Source: Toxorhynchites rutilus septentrionalis
Lineage: Eukaryota > Arthropoda > Insecta > Diptera > Culicidae
Direction: 5' to 3'
NCBI RefSeq assembly: GCF_029784135.1
Contig: NC_073746.1
Span: 69,191,042 to 69,255,041 of the forward strand
DNA length: 64,000 nucleotides
Shown: positions 43,204 to 53,461 of the stretch, one piece after another
Layout of the letters: each line of letters opens with the position of its first letter
How positions within the stretch are numbered: position 1 is the first letter of the stretch
The notes under the pieces: model-generated
Told to the model about the DNA's origin: nothing
Database searches by the model: none
The model's input: only the letters and a program-made list of their open reading frames with translations
Program-made: the position numbers and the translations under genes

Positions 43204-44445
43204 TTACTTCGACCGCGAAAATGGAACAGACGTGTTCGTTGTTGTTCCGAGAAGTGCTGAGGACCCCTGGTTGGTAGCATGACCACGTAAACCGGGAGGT
43301 ACTTGCTTCGGCCTATTCTCGGCACGTTCAGTTCGAGGCTTCATTCCAACTTGGGAAGTTTCGGTATTCTTTCTGGGGAGTGATGGAAAAGAAGTAATTT
43401 TTCTTTTCCTGATGGCACCCTGCGATGTACCGGAACATCCGGAATTGGGAGCGTCAGCAACAGGCTCGTCGTTCTGCAGAATGGAGTAGGGATTGTCCTG
43501 TGTCGTTGGCACGGAACTCTTAAGCATTTCTGCAAAAGTCCGCTTGGAACGTTCCTTTAAGGAACGCTTGAGTTTTTCCCCTCGTTGTTTGTACACCGGG
43601 CATTGAATAAGATCATGAGGAGTCCCGCCGCAATGAAGACACTTGTGCTCTTTCGCGCAAGGATTCTCATCATGGCTCTCTCCACAATCTGCGCAACGTT
43701 TTTTATTGCAACAATAGGCGGCCGTGTGACCGAGTTGCATACATTTGTTGCATTTCATTACCCGGGGTACAAACAATCGAACAGGTAAACGAAGTGCCCC
43801 TATTGCAACGTAATTTGGAAGGGCGGAACCCTCAAAAGTCACACGAAAAGAGTTTGTCCGATTGAGAATTCTTTTGTCATTTTTATGTGACACAGATTTC
43901 AGTCGATCGCATGCAAGAATCTTCACAGTTTTTAGTGTGGAGTTCTTGAAGCGACCGACACCATCGATTATCTCTTTTCGGGTCAAACCCTTTTCGGTTA
44001 TTACGCCGTCTATTTCGACGTTGCAACAGGGTACGTATACACGATACTCAATCGCAAAGAGGTCGCAGCGCGTTATTTTGTTCGCTTGGGTCCTGCTTGA
44101 GACGACAACTCGTAATTTGTCTGGCCCCATCCGTGTAATTTCGGTAACGTCAGAAAAATGTTGAGTTAGTTCCTTCGAGATGCGAATGACATTGAGAGGT
44201 TTGGATTTTCGTCTAAAGTACACAATGAATGGGCCTTTGGAGCCTTCAGGGTATTCTTTAGGACGAAAATCCTGTTTCTCGTCGATTTCCTCATCTTCGG
44301 AACTATCAACTTCGTAAACAGAATTTTCTACCTCAATTTCTGCTTCATCCTCCTGCTCTTCAGGAGGAGGTTCGGTATCAGAAATATTCAATTGCGTCAA
44401 CGGGGGGTCCTTTCCGCCCTCAGCCATATTAGAAAAATCGGCCAA
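43204..44445 (-). CDS. I-element ORF1: gag-like nucleic-acid-binding protein
   Basis: 413 codons from ATG. An acidic N-terminus (residues 28-57) is followed by a fold typical of I/jockey ORF1 and three zinc knuckles: CNKCMQLGHTAAYC (232-245), CADCGESHDENPC (251-263) and CLHCGGTPHDLIQC (269-282). The C-terminus is basic and Ser/Pro-rich. Such proteins coat the element RNA. No break was seen. Confidence 0.85.
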   Translation of the reverse strand: MADFSNMAEGGKDPPLTQLNISDTEPPPEEQEDEAEIEVENSVYEVDSSEDEEIDEKQDFRPKEYPEGSKGPFIVYFRRKSKPLNVIRISKELTQHFSDVTEITRMGPDKLRVVVSSRTQANKITRCDLFAIEYRVYVPCCNVEIDGVITEKGLTRKEIIDGVGRFKNSTLKTVKILACDRLKSVSHKNDKRILNRTNSFRVTFEGSALPNYVAIGALRLPVRLFVPRVMKCNKCMQLGHTAAYCCNKKRCADCGESHDENPCAKEHKCLHCGGTPHDLIQCPVYKQRGEKLKRSLKERSKRTFAEMLKSSVPTTQDNPYSILQNDEPVADAPNSGCSGTSQGAIRKRKITSFPSLPRKNTETSQVGMKPRTERAENRPKQVPPGLRGHATNQGSSALLGTTTNTSVPFSRSK

Positions 44446-45006
44446 CTGTTCGATATGAACAGAATATAATAATTATCAAAATGAATAAGTAAAAAAAAAT
44501 ATTATAAGGTTATGCTGCGGATAATATTTATATTAATTTATTTTATTTATATAAAATTCTAAAATGAAAAAAAGTTCCAATAAAATTTCAACGGTAATGT
44601 AACCAAGAAAAAATAGACACCCCTAATGCCAACGTTTGCCGATTTGGTAAACACACAGATGAACAATGGTGTAAATCGAGCACAGATGGTAGAAGGAATG
44701 ATAGGAGGACAAAAGAAAAATAAACTTATACTTGCCGCTACTGTGTGGCGTGTGTGATGAATCTGTATGAATTGTATCCTCTGCGTCTCGGTCGCGCACC
44801 ACTTTGAGCTTCGCTCTACTCGCAAGCGCAACCGATGAAAAAAAACACAGTCTGATTCGATGTGGAAAAAAACACCTTTGTTGGATCGTTTCGAAAACCT
44901 ATCCGATCTACTTGCGAGTTATCGAACGAATATCGAAATGAATTAGATATAGTCCTTGACAGTGTTTTGTTTGGTTAAGTCGTTCGTGAGTTATAGTGTC
45001 GCAAAT

Positions 45007-46033
45007 ATGGAGCAAAATAAAGAGAAAATCCGACATATTTTACAGTACTACTATGACAAAGGCAAAAATGCATCTCAAGCTACCAATAAAATTTGTGCAG
45101 TTTATGGACCCGATACAGTTTCCATTTCCACCGCACAACGATGGTTTCAACGTTTTCGTTCTGGTGTAGAGGTCGTCGAAGATGCGCCACGCTCCGGAAG
45201 GCCTGTCGTCGAAAATTGCGACAAAATCGCTGAATTAGCCGAGAAAGACCGGCATAGTAGCAGCCGTAGCATCGGCCAAGAGCTGGGAATAAGTCATCAA
45301 ACCGTTATTAACCATTTGAAGAAGCTTGGATTCACAAAGAAGCTCGATGTATGGGTGCCACACACGTTGACGCAAAAAAAACATCTTTGTCCGTATCGAC
45401 GCATGTGAGTAGCTGCTGAATCGCAACAAAATCGACCCGTTTCTGAAGCGGATGGTGACTGGCGATGAAAAGTGGGTCACTTACGACAACGTGAAGCGCA
45501 AACGGTCGTGGTCGAAGCCCGCTGAAGCGGCTCAGACGGTGGCCAAGCCCTCATTAACGGCCAGGAAGGTTCTGCTGTGTGTTTGGTGGGATTGTCAAGG
45601 AATAATCTATTATGAGCTGCTTCCCTATGGCCAAACGCTCAATTCGGACCTGTACTGCCAACAACTGGACCGCTTGAAGGTAGCACTCATGAAGAAGAGG
45701 CCATCTTTGATAAACAGAGGCCGCATTGTCTTCCATCAGGTGAACGCCAGGCCACACACTTCTTTGGTGACGCGCCAGAAGCTCCGGGAGCTCGGATGGG
45801 AGGTTCTTTTGCATCCGCCGTATAGTCCGGACCTTGCACCAAGTGACTACCACCTGTTTTTGTCCATGGCGAACGAGCTAGGTAGTCAGAAGTTAGCCAC
45901 AAAAGAGGCCTGTGAAAATTGGCTATCCGTGTTTTTTGCCAATAAGGAAGCGAGCTTCTATAACAGGGGTATTATGAAGTTGGCATCTCGTTGGGAACAA
46001 GTCATCGAACAAAACGGCGCATATTTGACTTAA
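45007..46033 (+). pseudogene. mariner transposase, inactivated
   Basis: Starts MEQNKEKIRHIL at 45007 and has the paired helix-turn-helix DNA-binding region to residue ~120. After TLTQK an 8-base A run (45374-45381) shifts the frame, and in the resumed frame a TAG stands at 45410-45412. The catalytic part then reads TGDEKW (first Asp), FHQVNARPHTS (the second Asp of the usual QDN is Val) and SPDLAPSDYHLF (third Asp), ending NGAYLT. Frameshift, stop and loss of a catalytic residue each inactivate it. The start codon lies 50 bp past the I-element insertion, so its leader was separated from the left TIR. Confidence 0.85.
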
Positions 46034-46113
46034 AACAGATGATTGTAACTAATTTTATGAACAAATGAAAATTAAAAAAAAAAATACCGCAGGACTTTTT
46101 TGACAGCCTAATA

Positions 46114-46775
46114 TAATCAAATACCAGAGAGGTATTATTTTTCCTTTTTAAGTTATGATTTTTCAAAGTTATATGTTTACGGTTTTCGTTCAATATTTCT
46201 ATGTGACTAGACTGGATGTATGTGACTATAATCCAATTAATTGGCAAGTGTTATTTTTTTAAAAAAAAAGCTAGTAGGTTTTAATTTGATATGTCGATCG
46301 TCTGAATCGGTCCAGTAGTTCAAAAGTTAAAATTTTTTGAAAAAAGTCATTTCTGGGAAAATAGGGAAAAATGATTTTTTAGACCATCGGTTAACTTTGA
46401 AAAATCAAAACTCTAAATGTTATATGTTATTTGGATATGTTATTTGGAAAATCCTCAACTTTCCAGGAAAAATATAAAAAATATAGCACCTTTGGTCCCG
46501 AGACCATGAAAACTATGAAAGACAAATACAATCAATAATAACGAAAACATAATTCAAATTTTCTGCAACTGTAGTATTTTTCCAAAAAAGACCAGCTGAT
46601 TGGCTTTAATTTAATATGTCGAACATCTGAATTGGTCCAGTGGTTCAAAAGTTATGAATTAAAAAAAAAATCATTTTTGGAAAAAATACTGGTCTAATAA
46701 TTTGCGATAAAGAACAAAACAACCACTTATGACGAAAATCTGAGAACCACTATATCGGTTTGGCATGGAATGGCT
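46114..46775. repeat. Right arm of the foldback repeat, with a duplicated sub-unit
   Basis: 46440-46770 is the inverse of 38316-38700. A second copy of part of the unit (46270-46430) repeats AATTTGATATGTCGATCGTC and the CAGTAGTTCAAAAGTT segment, so the right arm is longer than the left. Confidence 0.65.
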
Positions 46776-47131
46776 ATATGATGGTATGACTGGAAAGGAG
46801 AGGGGGTCCCATGAAAATAATGCACATATTTCAACCAAACATATTCCAACCAAACATGACAATTGAAAGTTTTTGCAAAACTCTGAAGGAAAATGGGAAA
46901 ATTCGAAAAAAATCAATTCACATGTGTTCTACAATTACATATTGACAAGCGTTTTAAGTCCATTTAATGTTTGCGGTAACGAAATATTTCTTAGTTAGAA
47001 AGTGGAAATGAATTATACGCACTCCTATATCGTGAATAAAATATGAATCGTCGAGTGTGTTGATAAGAGCAAAACTCAAGGAAGGAATTGTCCGATTTAA
47101 GGCTGTCTTCATTCTATCATTCTATCAGAAT
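46776..47131. other. No gene recognised
   Basis: AT-rich DNA following the foldback arm. Confidence 0.5.
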
Positions 47132-47308
47132 TGTGTCTGAAAATAATCTGATATTATAATGTCGAGTTTTGGTAGAAGTACTGCATTTTATAGTAAACAA
47201 TAATTATAAAGGGTAGATTAGAAGATCAATCAATGAACAGTTCTGCGATTGGACCCATGAATATGCGCTTAGTAAGAAAACGTGGATGTGATAACGAAAA
47301 ATAGATTT
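47132..47308 (+). repeat. Helitron-like 3' region, truncated copy
   Basis: It matches 25420-25600 from AGAATTGTGTCTGAAAATAA on, and stops before the GCCGGGTCAGCTAGT end, where the LINE tail begins. Confidence 0.6.
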
Positions 47309-47437
47309 TATTATTATTATTATTATTATGTTTGGTTTATTTCGGCCGGCTTTAACCTTTTAGGTCATTCACCGTATCTCGGAAAATGTATGGTTTTACA
47401 AATGTAAACAATAATACAATTACATGACATAAGTGCG
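47309..47437 (-). mobile_element. 5'-truncated LINE 3' end with an ATA-repeat tail
   Basis: On the minus strand it reads GTGAATGACCTAAAAGGTTA, then AAAGCCGGCCGAAATAAACC, then a tail of TAA/ATA triplets (47309-47330). This is the look of mosquito LINE 3' UTRs. No coding part is present. Confidence 0.5.
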
Positions 47438-47640
47438 CAGGATTACTTCACGACGCTCTTTTTCGTTCGACGACATTTTTCCAAATTTACGAAAAATTGA
47501 CAGTGAAGCATGGCCAACGTGATCTATACACTCTTATCTGATTATAAGCGAAAGCTGAAGATATAATTCCTAAAAATTAAATTTCTACAGCGTTTTTTCC
47601 GTGATGCAATTTGATGTGACACACACTTTACTGACTTCAC
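47438..47640 (-). repeat. ITmD37E terminal fragment
   Basis: It is nearly identical to 54770-54970, the 5' end of the ITmD37E remnant there, including the start of the transposase (ATG inverted near 47474) and the TIR-like GTGTGTCACATC near 47620. Only the end of the element remains. Confidence 0.6.
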
Positions 47641-48419
47641 TGTAAACGAACGCAAGGATGCTTCTTTCTTTTGGGGTAAAAATTTTGTCACTAAAAAGGA
47701 ATGACAATCATTTTGCTTTTCCTAAGTAGAAAAATATTATTACAAAATATCTGATTTTGCCGCATTACTCAGCAATCGTTGAATGATTGTTTTCAGAATA
47801 CAATTTAAACAAAACAAAACTAAGAAATAGAACAGAAACAAAAGCTATGTGCGGAATTCTAACTTCCAAAAATCATGTAGACATGCATAAAGAACAGTAA
47901 GGGTTAGTAAGAATCACACAGAATGTAAAACAAAAGTATAATGTTAATAATGATCATGAACAGATTGATTTCGAAATGCTACGGTACTTACGTATTAACG
48001 TCAACGAAGCGCCATTTTTTTGCTATAAAATTTACCCTGATGGTAAAGTAATAGGGTGACGAAGCTCCCATTTAACAAGGATAAGGAACAGAGAAGGCCC
48101 CAATTCATCGAGGTGACGCAATCCGAGTCAACCGCCGACTCGCTGTCAGAAGCGGCGGCAAACAAACCTGTTTCCCCAAATTGTAAACAATAAATTTCAC
48201 TAAGAAAAAAATAAATTCATATTGAAAATAACGCTCCGGTGGCAGTAATACGTAAGTACCAATGCTACATAATGGAACTGTCACTGTATACCTTTATTTG
48301 TGTTGTTAATATGAAAAAACTTAGAAAAAAATAAAAAAAAATCTTTCAGTTTTTTCAATTTTTTTCCAACTTTCTCCCGTTTTTTTTTAATTTTTCCAAC
48401 TTTCTCAAAAATTTGGTTC
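47641..48419. other. No gene recognised
   Basis: Mostly AT-rich. A short GC-richer piece near 48110-48175 lacks an open frame long enough to judge. Confidence 0.45.
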
Positions 48420-48558
48420 GCATCTCTGGTGGCAAGCTTTAGAATACGCGTGACCGCAGTGTAAGTCGAAGGAAATTTTTCCTCCGACCAGAACGGGAAT
48501 CGAACCCGAACCCCCGGCATGTTAGGTGTGACGCTAACCACTCGGCTACGGGAGTGCA
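48420..48558 (-). mobile_element. Feilai-like SINE, 3'-truncated copy
   Basis: The minus strand reads CCCGTAGCCGAGTGGTTAGC (A box) and GGTTCGATTCCCGTTCTGG (B box), then follows the SINE at 35248 up to the ACGCGTATTC and AAAGCTTGCC segments. The second half and the GAA tail are missing. Confidence 0.75.
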
Positions 48559-49212
48559 AGATGCAAGATACTTACATGTTGTTAAATTATCTTGAAATTA
48601 TTTAGAAACACTATTCTTAATAGAATGTTATATTCACTACTTTAACCCATTGTCACCCCCTCTGAGGGGTGAGATTGGGTCAACTATCATTTAATCGTAG
48701 TTCAGTGAAAAATTCATATTGCTCAACAATTCTTTGAACACTTACGAGTGTACATCATTAGAGAACATTTCTACGTAATCAGAATTATGTTTTGACGTAG
48801 GACTACGTCTAACCGGAAGATATAAGGGGTGAAATGGAAATCTAGGCACTGAACAAGTAGGAAAAAAATGCAGGATTTGGAACGCTTATAACTCGAGCCT
48901 TTCTCAATAGATCGCAAAGGTTTTTGCATCAATTGATAGGAAATATATCTACGCATCTATCATAACGAATAACATTTCATTTTTCTTGAGATAAATAATT
49001 GAATAATTGTGAAATATCAAGCATTGTCAAAATGCACTATGTGCCCAATTTTGATTGGTCCATTTTGTGCTCCTCAAATCGTACCGACCAAAACGGGCAA
49101 CCAGAGCAGCAGCGAAATAGAATGAAGCACGATTGGAAAGGAAAAAGAAAAAAATGAACGAAACATTGGTCGCAGTCTCACACATGCGTAATTCTCGAGC
49201 CAGCCAGTCAGC

Positions 49213-49254
49213 TTAAAAATACCCGCTCCGCTGCCGTAACGATCATTCTCATTC
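49213..49254 (+). promoter_or_regulatory. TATA-like box and initiator of H2A copy 1
   Basis: TTAAAAATA at 49213-49221, with initiator-like TCATTC at 49243 and 49249, 30-36 bp downstream. The ATG follows at 49313. Confidence 0.45.
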
Positions 49255-49312
49255 AAACCGTACACCACATCGGTTCGCATCACAACACATCAACAAACCA
49301 ACCCAAGCAGCC

Positions 49313-49731
49313 ATGTCTGGACATGGTAAAGGAGGAAAAGTGAAGGGAAAGGCAAAATCCCGCTCGAACCGTGTTGATCTGGAGTTCCCCGCAAGGGTAG
49401 CTAGGCCGAGCGCGTTAGTACCAGTGCACCAGTCCACCTAGCCGGCGTTATACAGTTTCGGCCGCCGAAGTGATCGAGTTAGCTGGCAGAGCTGCTCGCG
49501 ACGATAAGAAAACCCGCATTCGGACAGAACACATTCGGTTCGGTGGACATCAAGACAACCGGCAGTTGCAGCGAGTGGCGAGTGGCAAACGCAATCGCAA
49601 AACGGCATCAGGTAGCAGAAGAAAAAAGTTTGTTTTTTATACAAACTGCTTTGGTGGCAAATCCAGAACAAGGCGGCATCGAGGGCGTTCGAAATGGTTA
49701 TTGTGTTCGCGTTCGAAATGGATAATTTTGT
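49313..49731 (+). pseudogene. Histone H2A pseudogene, copy 1
   Basis: ATG at 49313 and then MSGHGKGGKVKGKAKSRSNR, matching the H2A N-terminal tail with Arg to His at residue 4. The segment VGRIHRLL is deleted. The rest is recognisable across several frames: an RKG-like start, GAGAPVYL in pieces, and then IELAGRAARDDKKTRI (49473-49520), which corresponds to LELAGNAARDNKKTRI. After that similarity fades. It is not translatable as a histone. Confidence 0.8.
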
Positions 49732-49747
49732 GATCCTGAAAAGGACC
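49732..49747 (-). terminator. Histone-type stem-loop in reverse orientation, decayed
   Basis: The minus strand reads GGTCCTTTTCAGGATC, a histone stem-loop with one wobble pair. It points against the H2A copy just upstream, so it may be left from a converging histone gene or a small inversion. Confidence 0.4.
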
Positions 49748-49907
49748 CTTTTTAGCCTGCATGTGAATCCAACGAGCGAACAAATCGTAATGAATGTATT
49801 TTTTTGCCATCGCTCCCTTTTAACGCTCATTCGTTCGTCTCGTTGGACTCGCCCCTCTGGCTGAGTCTGCCGATTTGTCTCTATCCTGTGAGTGTGTACC
49901 GCTAGAG

Positions 49908-49914
49908 TATAAAA
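49908..49914 (+). promoter_or_regulatory. TATA box of H2A copy 2
   Basis: TATAAAA in the interval between the two H2A copies, about 75 bp before the degenerate H2A start. Confidence 0.5.
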
Positions 49915-49983
49915 CATGCGGACCCCAAAAAAATATCTTATTTTCTTTCAAACCGTAAACCCGTGTGGTTGTACGGCTTTGGC

Positions 49984-50360
49984 ATCGTGGACGTAACAAA
50001 GGAGGACAAGTTAAGGGAAAGGCAAAGTCTCACTCGAACCGTGCAGGTCTCCAGTTCCCTGTTGGTCGCATTCACTGATTGCTCCGCAAGGGTAACTAGG
50101 CCGAACGGATTGGTGCCGGAGCACCAGTATACCTAACAGCGATTATAGAGTTTCGGCCGTCGGAGTGCTCGAGTTGGCTTGCAAAGCTGCTCACGACAAT
50201 CAGAAAACCCGCATCAAGAACAGAGCAGCTTCGGTTCGGCGCTCATCAAGGCAACAATTAGTTTCAGTGAGTGGCAAAGTGTTTCTCCGGCACGTCGCAT
50301 TAAATGTAATTTACTGAACAACATGTCACAAGCTGTGGCGAATGGCAAACGCAATAGCTA
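49984..50360 (+). pseudogene. Histone H2A pseudogene, copy 2
   Basis: The start codon is lost. The sequence reads [21 protein letters not shown] and then a stop in place of the next Arg codon, and it continues as LLRKGN, ERIGAGAPVYL, with further stops and shifts. This copy keeps VGRIH, which copy 1 lost, so the two decayed separately after duplication. The C-terminal third is hard to follow. A perfect stem-loop lies at 50423. Confidence 0.8.
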
Positions 50361-50422
50361 AACAGGAAGGTTTAACCGAACAAGATGGGAATATCGAGTG
50401 ATAACAAAAACACAACACCAAA

Positions 50423-50438
50423 GGTTCTTTTCAGAACC
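50423..50438 (+). terminator. Histone mRNA 3' stem-loop of H2A copy 2
   Basis: GGTTCTTTTCAGAACC, a perfect 6-bp stem with a TTTC loop. Compared with the H3 copies two stem pairs differ, and pairing is kept. Confidence 0.8.
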
Positions 50439-50622
50439 ATCAACATGTTCATATAGAGTAAACAGTAAACTAATCCATTTTTCAGGTAGATAGGTAGGTA
50501 TTCATGTAGGAGAAGAAAATAAAACAATATATTTAAAATGTATGTTTAACAAAAGCTGTCCCCTTTGTATAGTCCTACGTCACTCCGGTTATGTCCCCGA
50601 CATTACCCACCCGTCTTTTTTT

Positions 50623-52489
50623 GCTCTGATTTACGATAGTTCGAAAACTACATTTTTCGACCCATTTTCACCCCCATCTACGGTACATCAAATGTTCTAA
50701 AAATATATAGACATGTAATTTTTTCCCGACAACGTAGGATGGCAGTAATGATTACCCCACATGCAAATGATTTTTCTCATCCACCTCTCCAAATTATGTT
50801 CGTCCACTTATGTAGATTTCAAGGACAGCTCAATTTCAAGCAATTTCAAGGACAGCAAAATTCTGAGAGAAAAAGCACGCACTTTTGCACAGACCTTGTC
50901 ACCCGACACATTCGATCGCACTCGCACGTCCAATCTAACCAATTTATCGCCCGGATAAACGACTTCGACGTTACAAGAACAGAACAAACAAAAAAAAAAC
51001 TAATGATAAAAGGAAAACAGATAAAGGATCGAATGAAGGTAAGAATGAATTTACCAGAAATAATTTGTTGTGCCGTCGTCTATTTCCCACCGGGATTCCA
51101 CCAATTGCCCTCCGTTTAGTCATTTGGACAAAAAGGCACTAAGGCGATCCATCCTTGCACCTCCCATCCCCATCCCTAGCAGAACACTCTCCATCATCTG
51201 AGTTGGGCCGGTCGCTGGTGGGTGGGTTGTTAGTTAGCCGAGCGTGATGCGGATTGGGAGAAAAACAGAAACAATAGCTTCGAATAACGATCGGAACAGA
51301 AACGATAACGAAAAAAACATACACACAGAACATACGCCCACACATACCTACGTTTAACCGAGTTGGGAAGGAAACGAAAACAACGAAATAAAATACGTGA
51401 CCGGACTATGAATTTTAATAATTTTCCCACCGCCCTGGTGACTTCCACGCCCGGACACATTTCTCAGAAGAGTTGGAATTTTCGTTCGCCAACGCTGGTG
51501 AAAACACTTCTTTTTTTTTTTTTTGGGGGGGGGGTGGTTGCCCTGTTGTGATTCAGGAAATTCCCCAGCGGCGATCGGAAAGCGGGAAAGAATTCCGGAC
51601 CACTTTTTTGCTCATTCAGTTGTACTTACTGAATGTTCTCGACGACGTTACGCCAGGGTTCCGGCACGAGGTGTGTATTTGAATGTTTTTCGCACAAAAC
51701 GAAACCAAAGCGAGAGAGAGAGAAGAAAAAATAAGTCAAGACGCATGAAAAATAGGCCCAAGTATTTACGGAGAATGGCAATAAGGGTAATAAATTACAT
51801 CGTGTGTAATTTGTACAATGAATAGCTTCTACGTTCTGTCGCTCTGAAGTACCCGAGGCACCGCTATCAACGTAATTTTTCCGAGAATGGCGTAATAAGT
51901 CTTCCGAGCGGGGACGGGACAATGGAGCGACCAGATTTTATCCCGACAAACGCAATATGTTAGCAAGATGAGTTAATTGAGCTGGAAAGGCGGCGGTGTC
52001 GAACCGTTTTTATTATTGCGTTTTTTTTTCGATGTGATTCCACCAATTTCCACGACGCTTCCCCGGGAACACTAATATATTGCCATCGACTGGATTGTCC
52101 ACCACAATGCACATTCCTGCGCGGTCCCCATAGCCCCAGCAAAAACGACTCACCCTAGCAGCCAGCAGCTGTCTCGAACTCAAACGAGCCGGAACGGACA
52201 GATCTCCTTCTCGATTGCGCTCTTCACGGCCCGGCACGGATTGTGTTCCAGCTTTTTTTATGGCTTCGATAAAGAGAAAACATTTTTCCTGATTGCATTC
52301 TCGATGGCAATTGTTTTTGGAACCTATCAGGAGATTGGCGACTCCGACAGGACAAGGACTGCAACAGGAAAATGTGGAAGACACTGGCGATGGTTTCGTC
52401 GGACCGTTGGAACATGCCAGCGGAATGTACGTGAGATTCCGGGAGTCAGAATCACACAACCAATTGGTAGCGCTTCGGCAAATCTGGAA
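50623..52489. other. Mostly unique DNA, probable 5' flank or untranslated region
   Basis: No repeats were recognised apart from short homopolymers (T/G run at 51509-51535). No convincing coding frame. It leads into the candidate signal-peptide exon, so promoter or 5' UTR is plausible. Confidence 0.4.
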
Positions 52490-52595
52490 ATGAAAATGGG
52501 GCTTCCCCCGGTGTCGTACCTGATGCATTTAGTGATGTTTTCGATGTTATGCTGTGCTTTCTCAGTGCTTCCTTTGGGGTGTGGTGGGAGAAGGG
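52490..52595 (+). CDS. Candidate first coding exon with a signal peptide
   Basis: ATG at 52490 (a second at 52496) opens MKMGLPPVSYLMHLVMFSML, continuing with a hydrophobic run to about residue 29 and a GCGG cleavage-like stretch. A strong donor follows: GGG|GTAAGT at 52595/52596. The intron would be in phase 1 after 35 codons. The region is free of repeats. It would start a secreted or membrane protein whose remaining exons are not recognisable in this window. A chance frame cannot be excluded. Confidence 0.4.
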
Positions 52596-53461
52596 GTAAG
52601 TTTCCGATACAGCGGAGCACTAAAACAGGTGGATATATGAGGGCACGCGAGCAAACTCAGCGAATCGAAAGCAGTTCAAACTTCTCCGTTTCGTACAGGT
52701 GGAAACAGGGCGGCGATGCTAAGCAGTGAAATAAAAATAAATAGAAATAGTGCAACAGCTACACATCCATAATTGAATGAAAATATTTTTGCTAGGTGAT
52801 TCCACCTGCTCGAGCGATTGTGCTCAGAAATCAAAATGCTTTCCGAGCGAGCTGGGGGCTGAGCTAAGGTGAGCGCAGATCGGATTTTCAATTTAGCTTT
52901 TCTCCGTCAGAGTGAAGCGAGAACCAAGATTGTACGGATTGACAGCTTTGATATAGTTTATTTATATTTTTTTATTTTCTGCTGCATGAAAATTTGATTT
53001 GATGAATAAGTGATGACGTCTTAATCGAATAGATCGAGACTTGTAAAATTTCGATTCCACGAGAATAGCAATGATGAAAGAAAGTGACGCTTTGAAAGAA
53101 TGTGAACATTTATACAAGAGGTTAACGCTCAAGTTAAGATTACTGTATTTGAGGAATGGTAAATCACCTTAATCCGTTTACAAATTCTGGCTGTGTGGAG
53201 TATCGTATATTTCGGCTACAGAGGAATAAAAAAAAAAACATTGAAGCGTATTGAATACGAAAAAGTAAAATTTGCTGAGCTTGATAGATCAAGATTTGAA
53301 CCATTTTTGCTGGATTCATTCTTTTGTAGGAGCATTGAACCACTGCGGCCATTATTTTGATCTATTGTAATAATTTTTTGCTGGGTTTGGTACTAAAATT
53401 ATTAACAAAATAATAATTGATTTTCTGAAACGCTACAAAACACTCACTTGTCGTTCTTTTT
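52596..53461. other. No gene recognised; would be intron if the preceding exon is real
   Basis: It starts with the GTAAGT donor. AT-rich after 52930. No acceptor plus open frame was found. Confidence 0.4.

Larger units (their letters stand above)
38844..44946 (-). mobile_element. I-clade (MosquI-like) LINE inserted in the mariner leader
   Basis: 6.1 kb on the minus strand between 11-bp copies of ATATAGTCCTT (38833-38843 and 44947-44957). It has a 5' UTR of about 500 bp, a gag-like ORF1, an ORF2 with endonuclease, RT and RNase H, and a 3' UTR of about 520 bp ending in a short A run. It appears full-length. The RNase H domain places it in the I group. Confidence 0.9.
38714..46111 (+). mobile_element. 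mariner transposon containing a nested I element
   Basis: TIRs of about 28 bp (TTAGGCTGTCAAAAAAGTCC at 38714 and its inverse ending at 46111), flanked by TA at 38712-38713 and 46112-46113. Removing the inserted I element and one target copy leaves about 1.28 kb, the normal mariner size. Both ends look intact, but the transposase is broken. The left part is 38714-38843, the right part 44958-46111. Confidence 0.9.
48794..50615 (+). mobile_element. H2A-carrying element with the same termini as the H3 element
   Basis: It opens with GACGTAGGACTACGTC (48794-48809) after TTTT and ends with AGTCCTACGTC (50571-50581), then the hairpin GGTTATGTC-CCC-GACATTACC, then CACCCGTC and a T run (50616-50622). 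The first 200 bp are family C. It contains two tandem H2A pseudogenes, each with its own TATA box, and a perfect histone stem-loop at 50423. No mobilisation protein is encoded. Length is 1.82 kb. Confidence 0.7.

Noticed and set aside
48480..48558. tRNA gene on the minus strand
   Set aside because: Same SINE head as at 35248; the downstream SINE body is present.
49313..50360. Functional histone H2A genes
   Set aside because: Copy 1 lacks VGRIHRLL and is frameshifted; copy 2 has no start codon and several stops.
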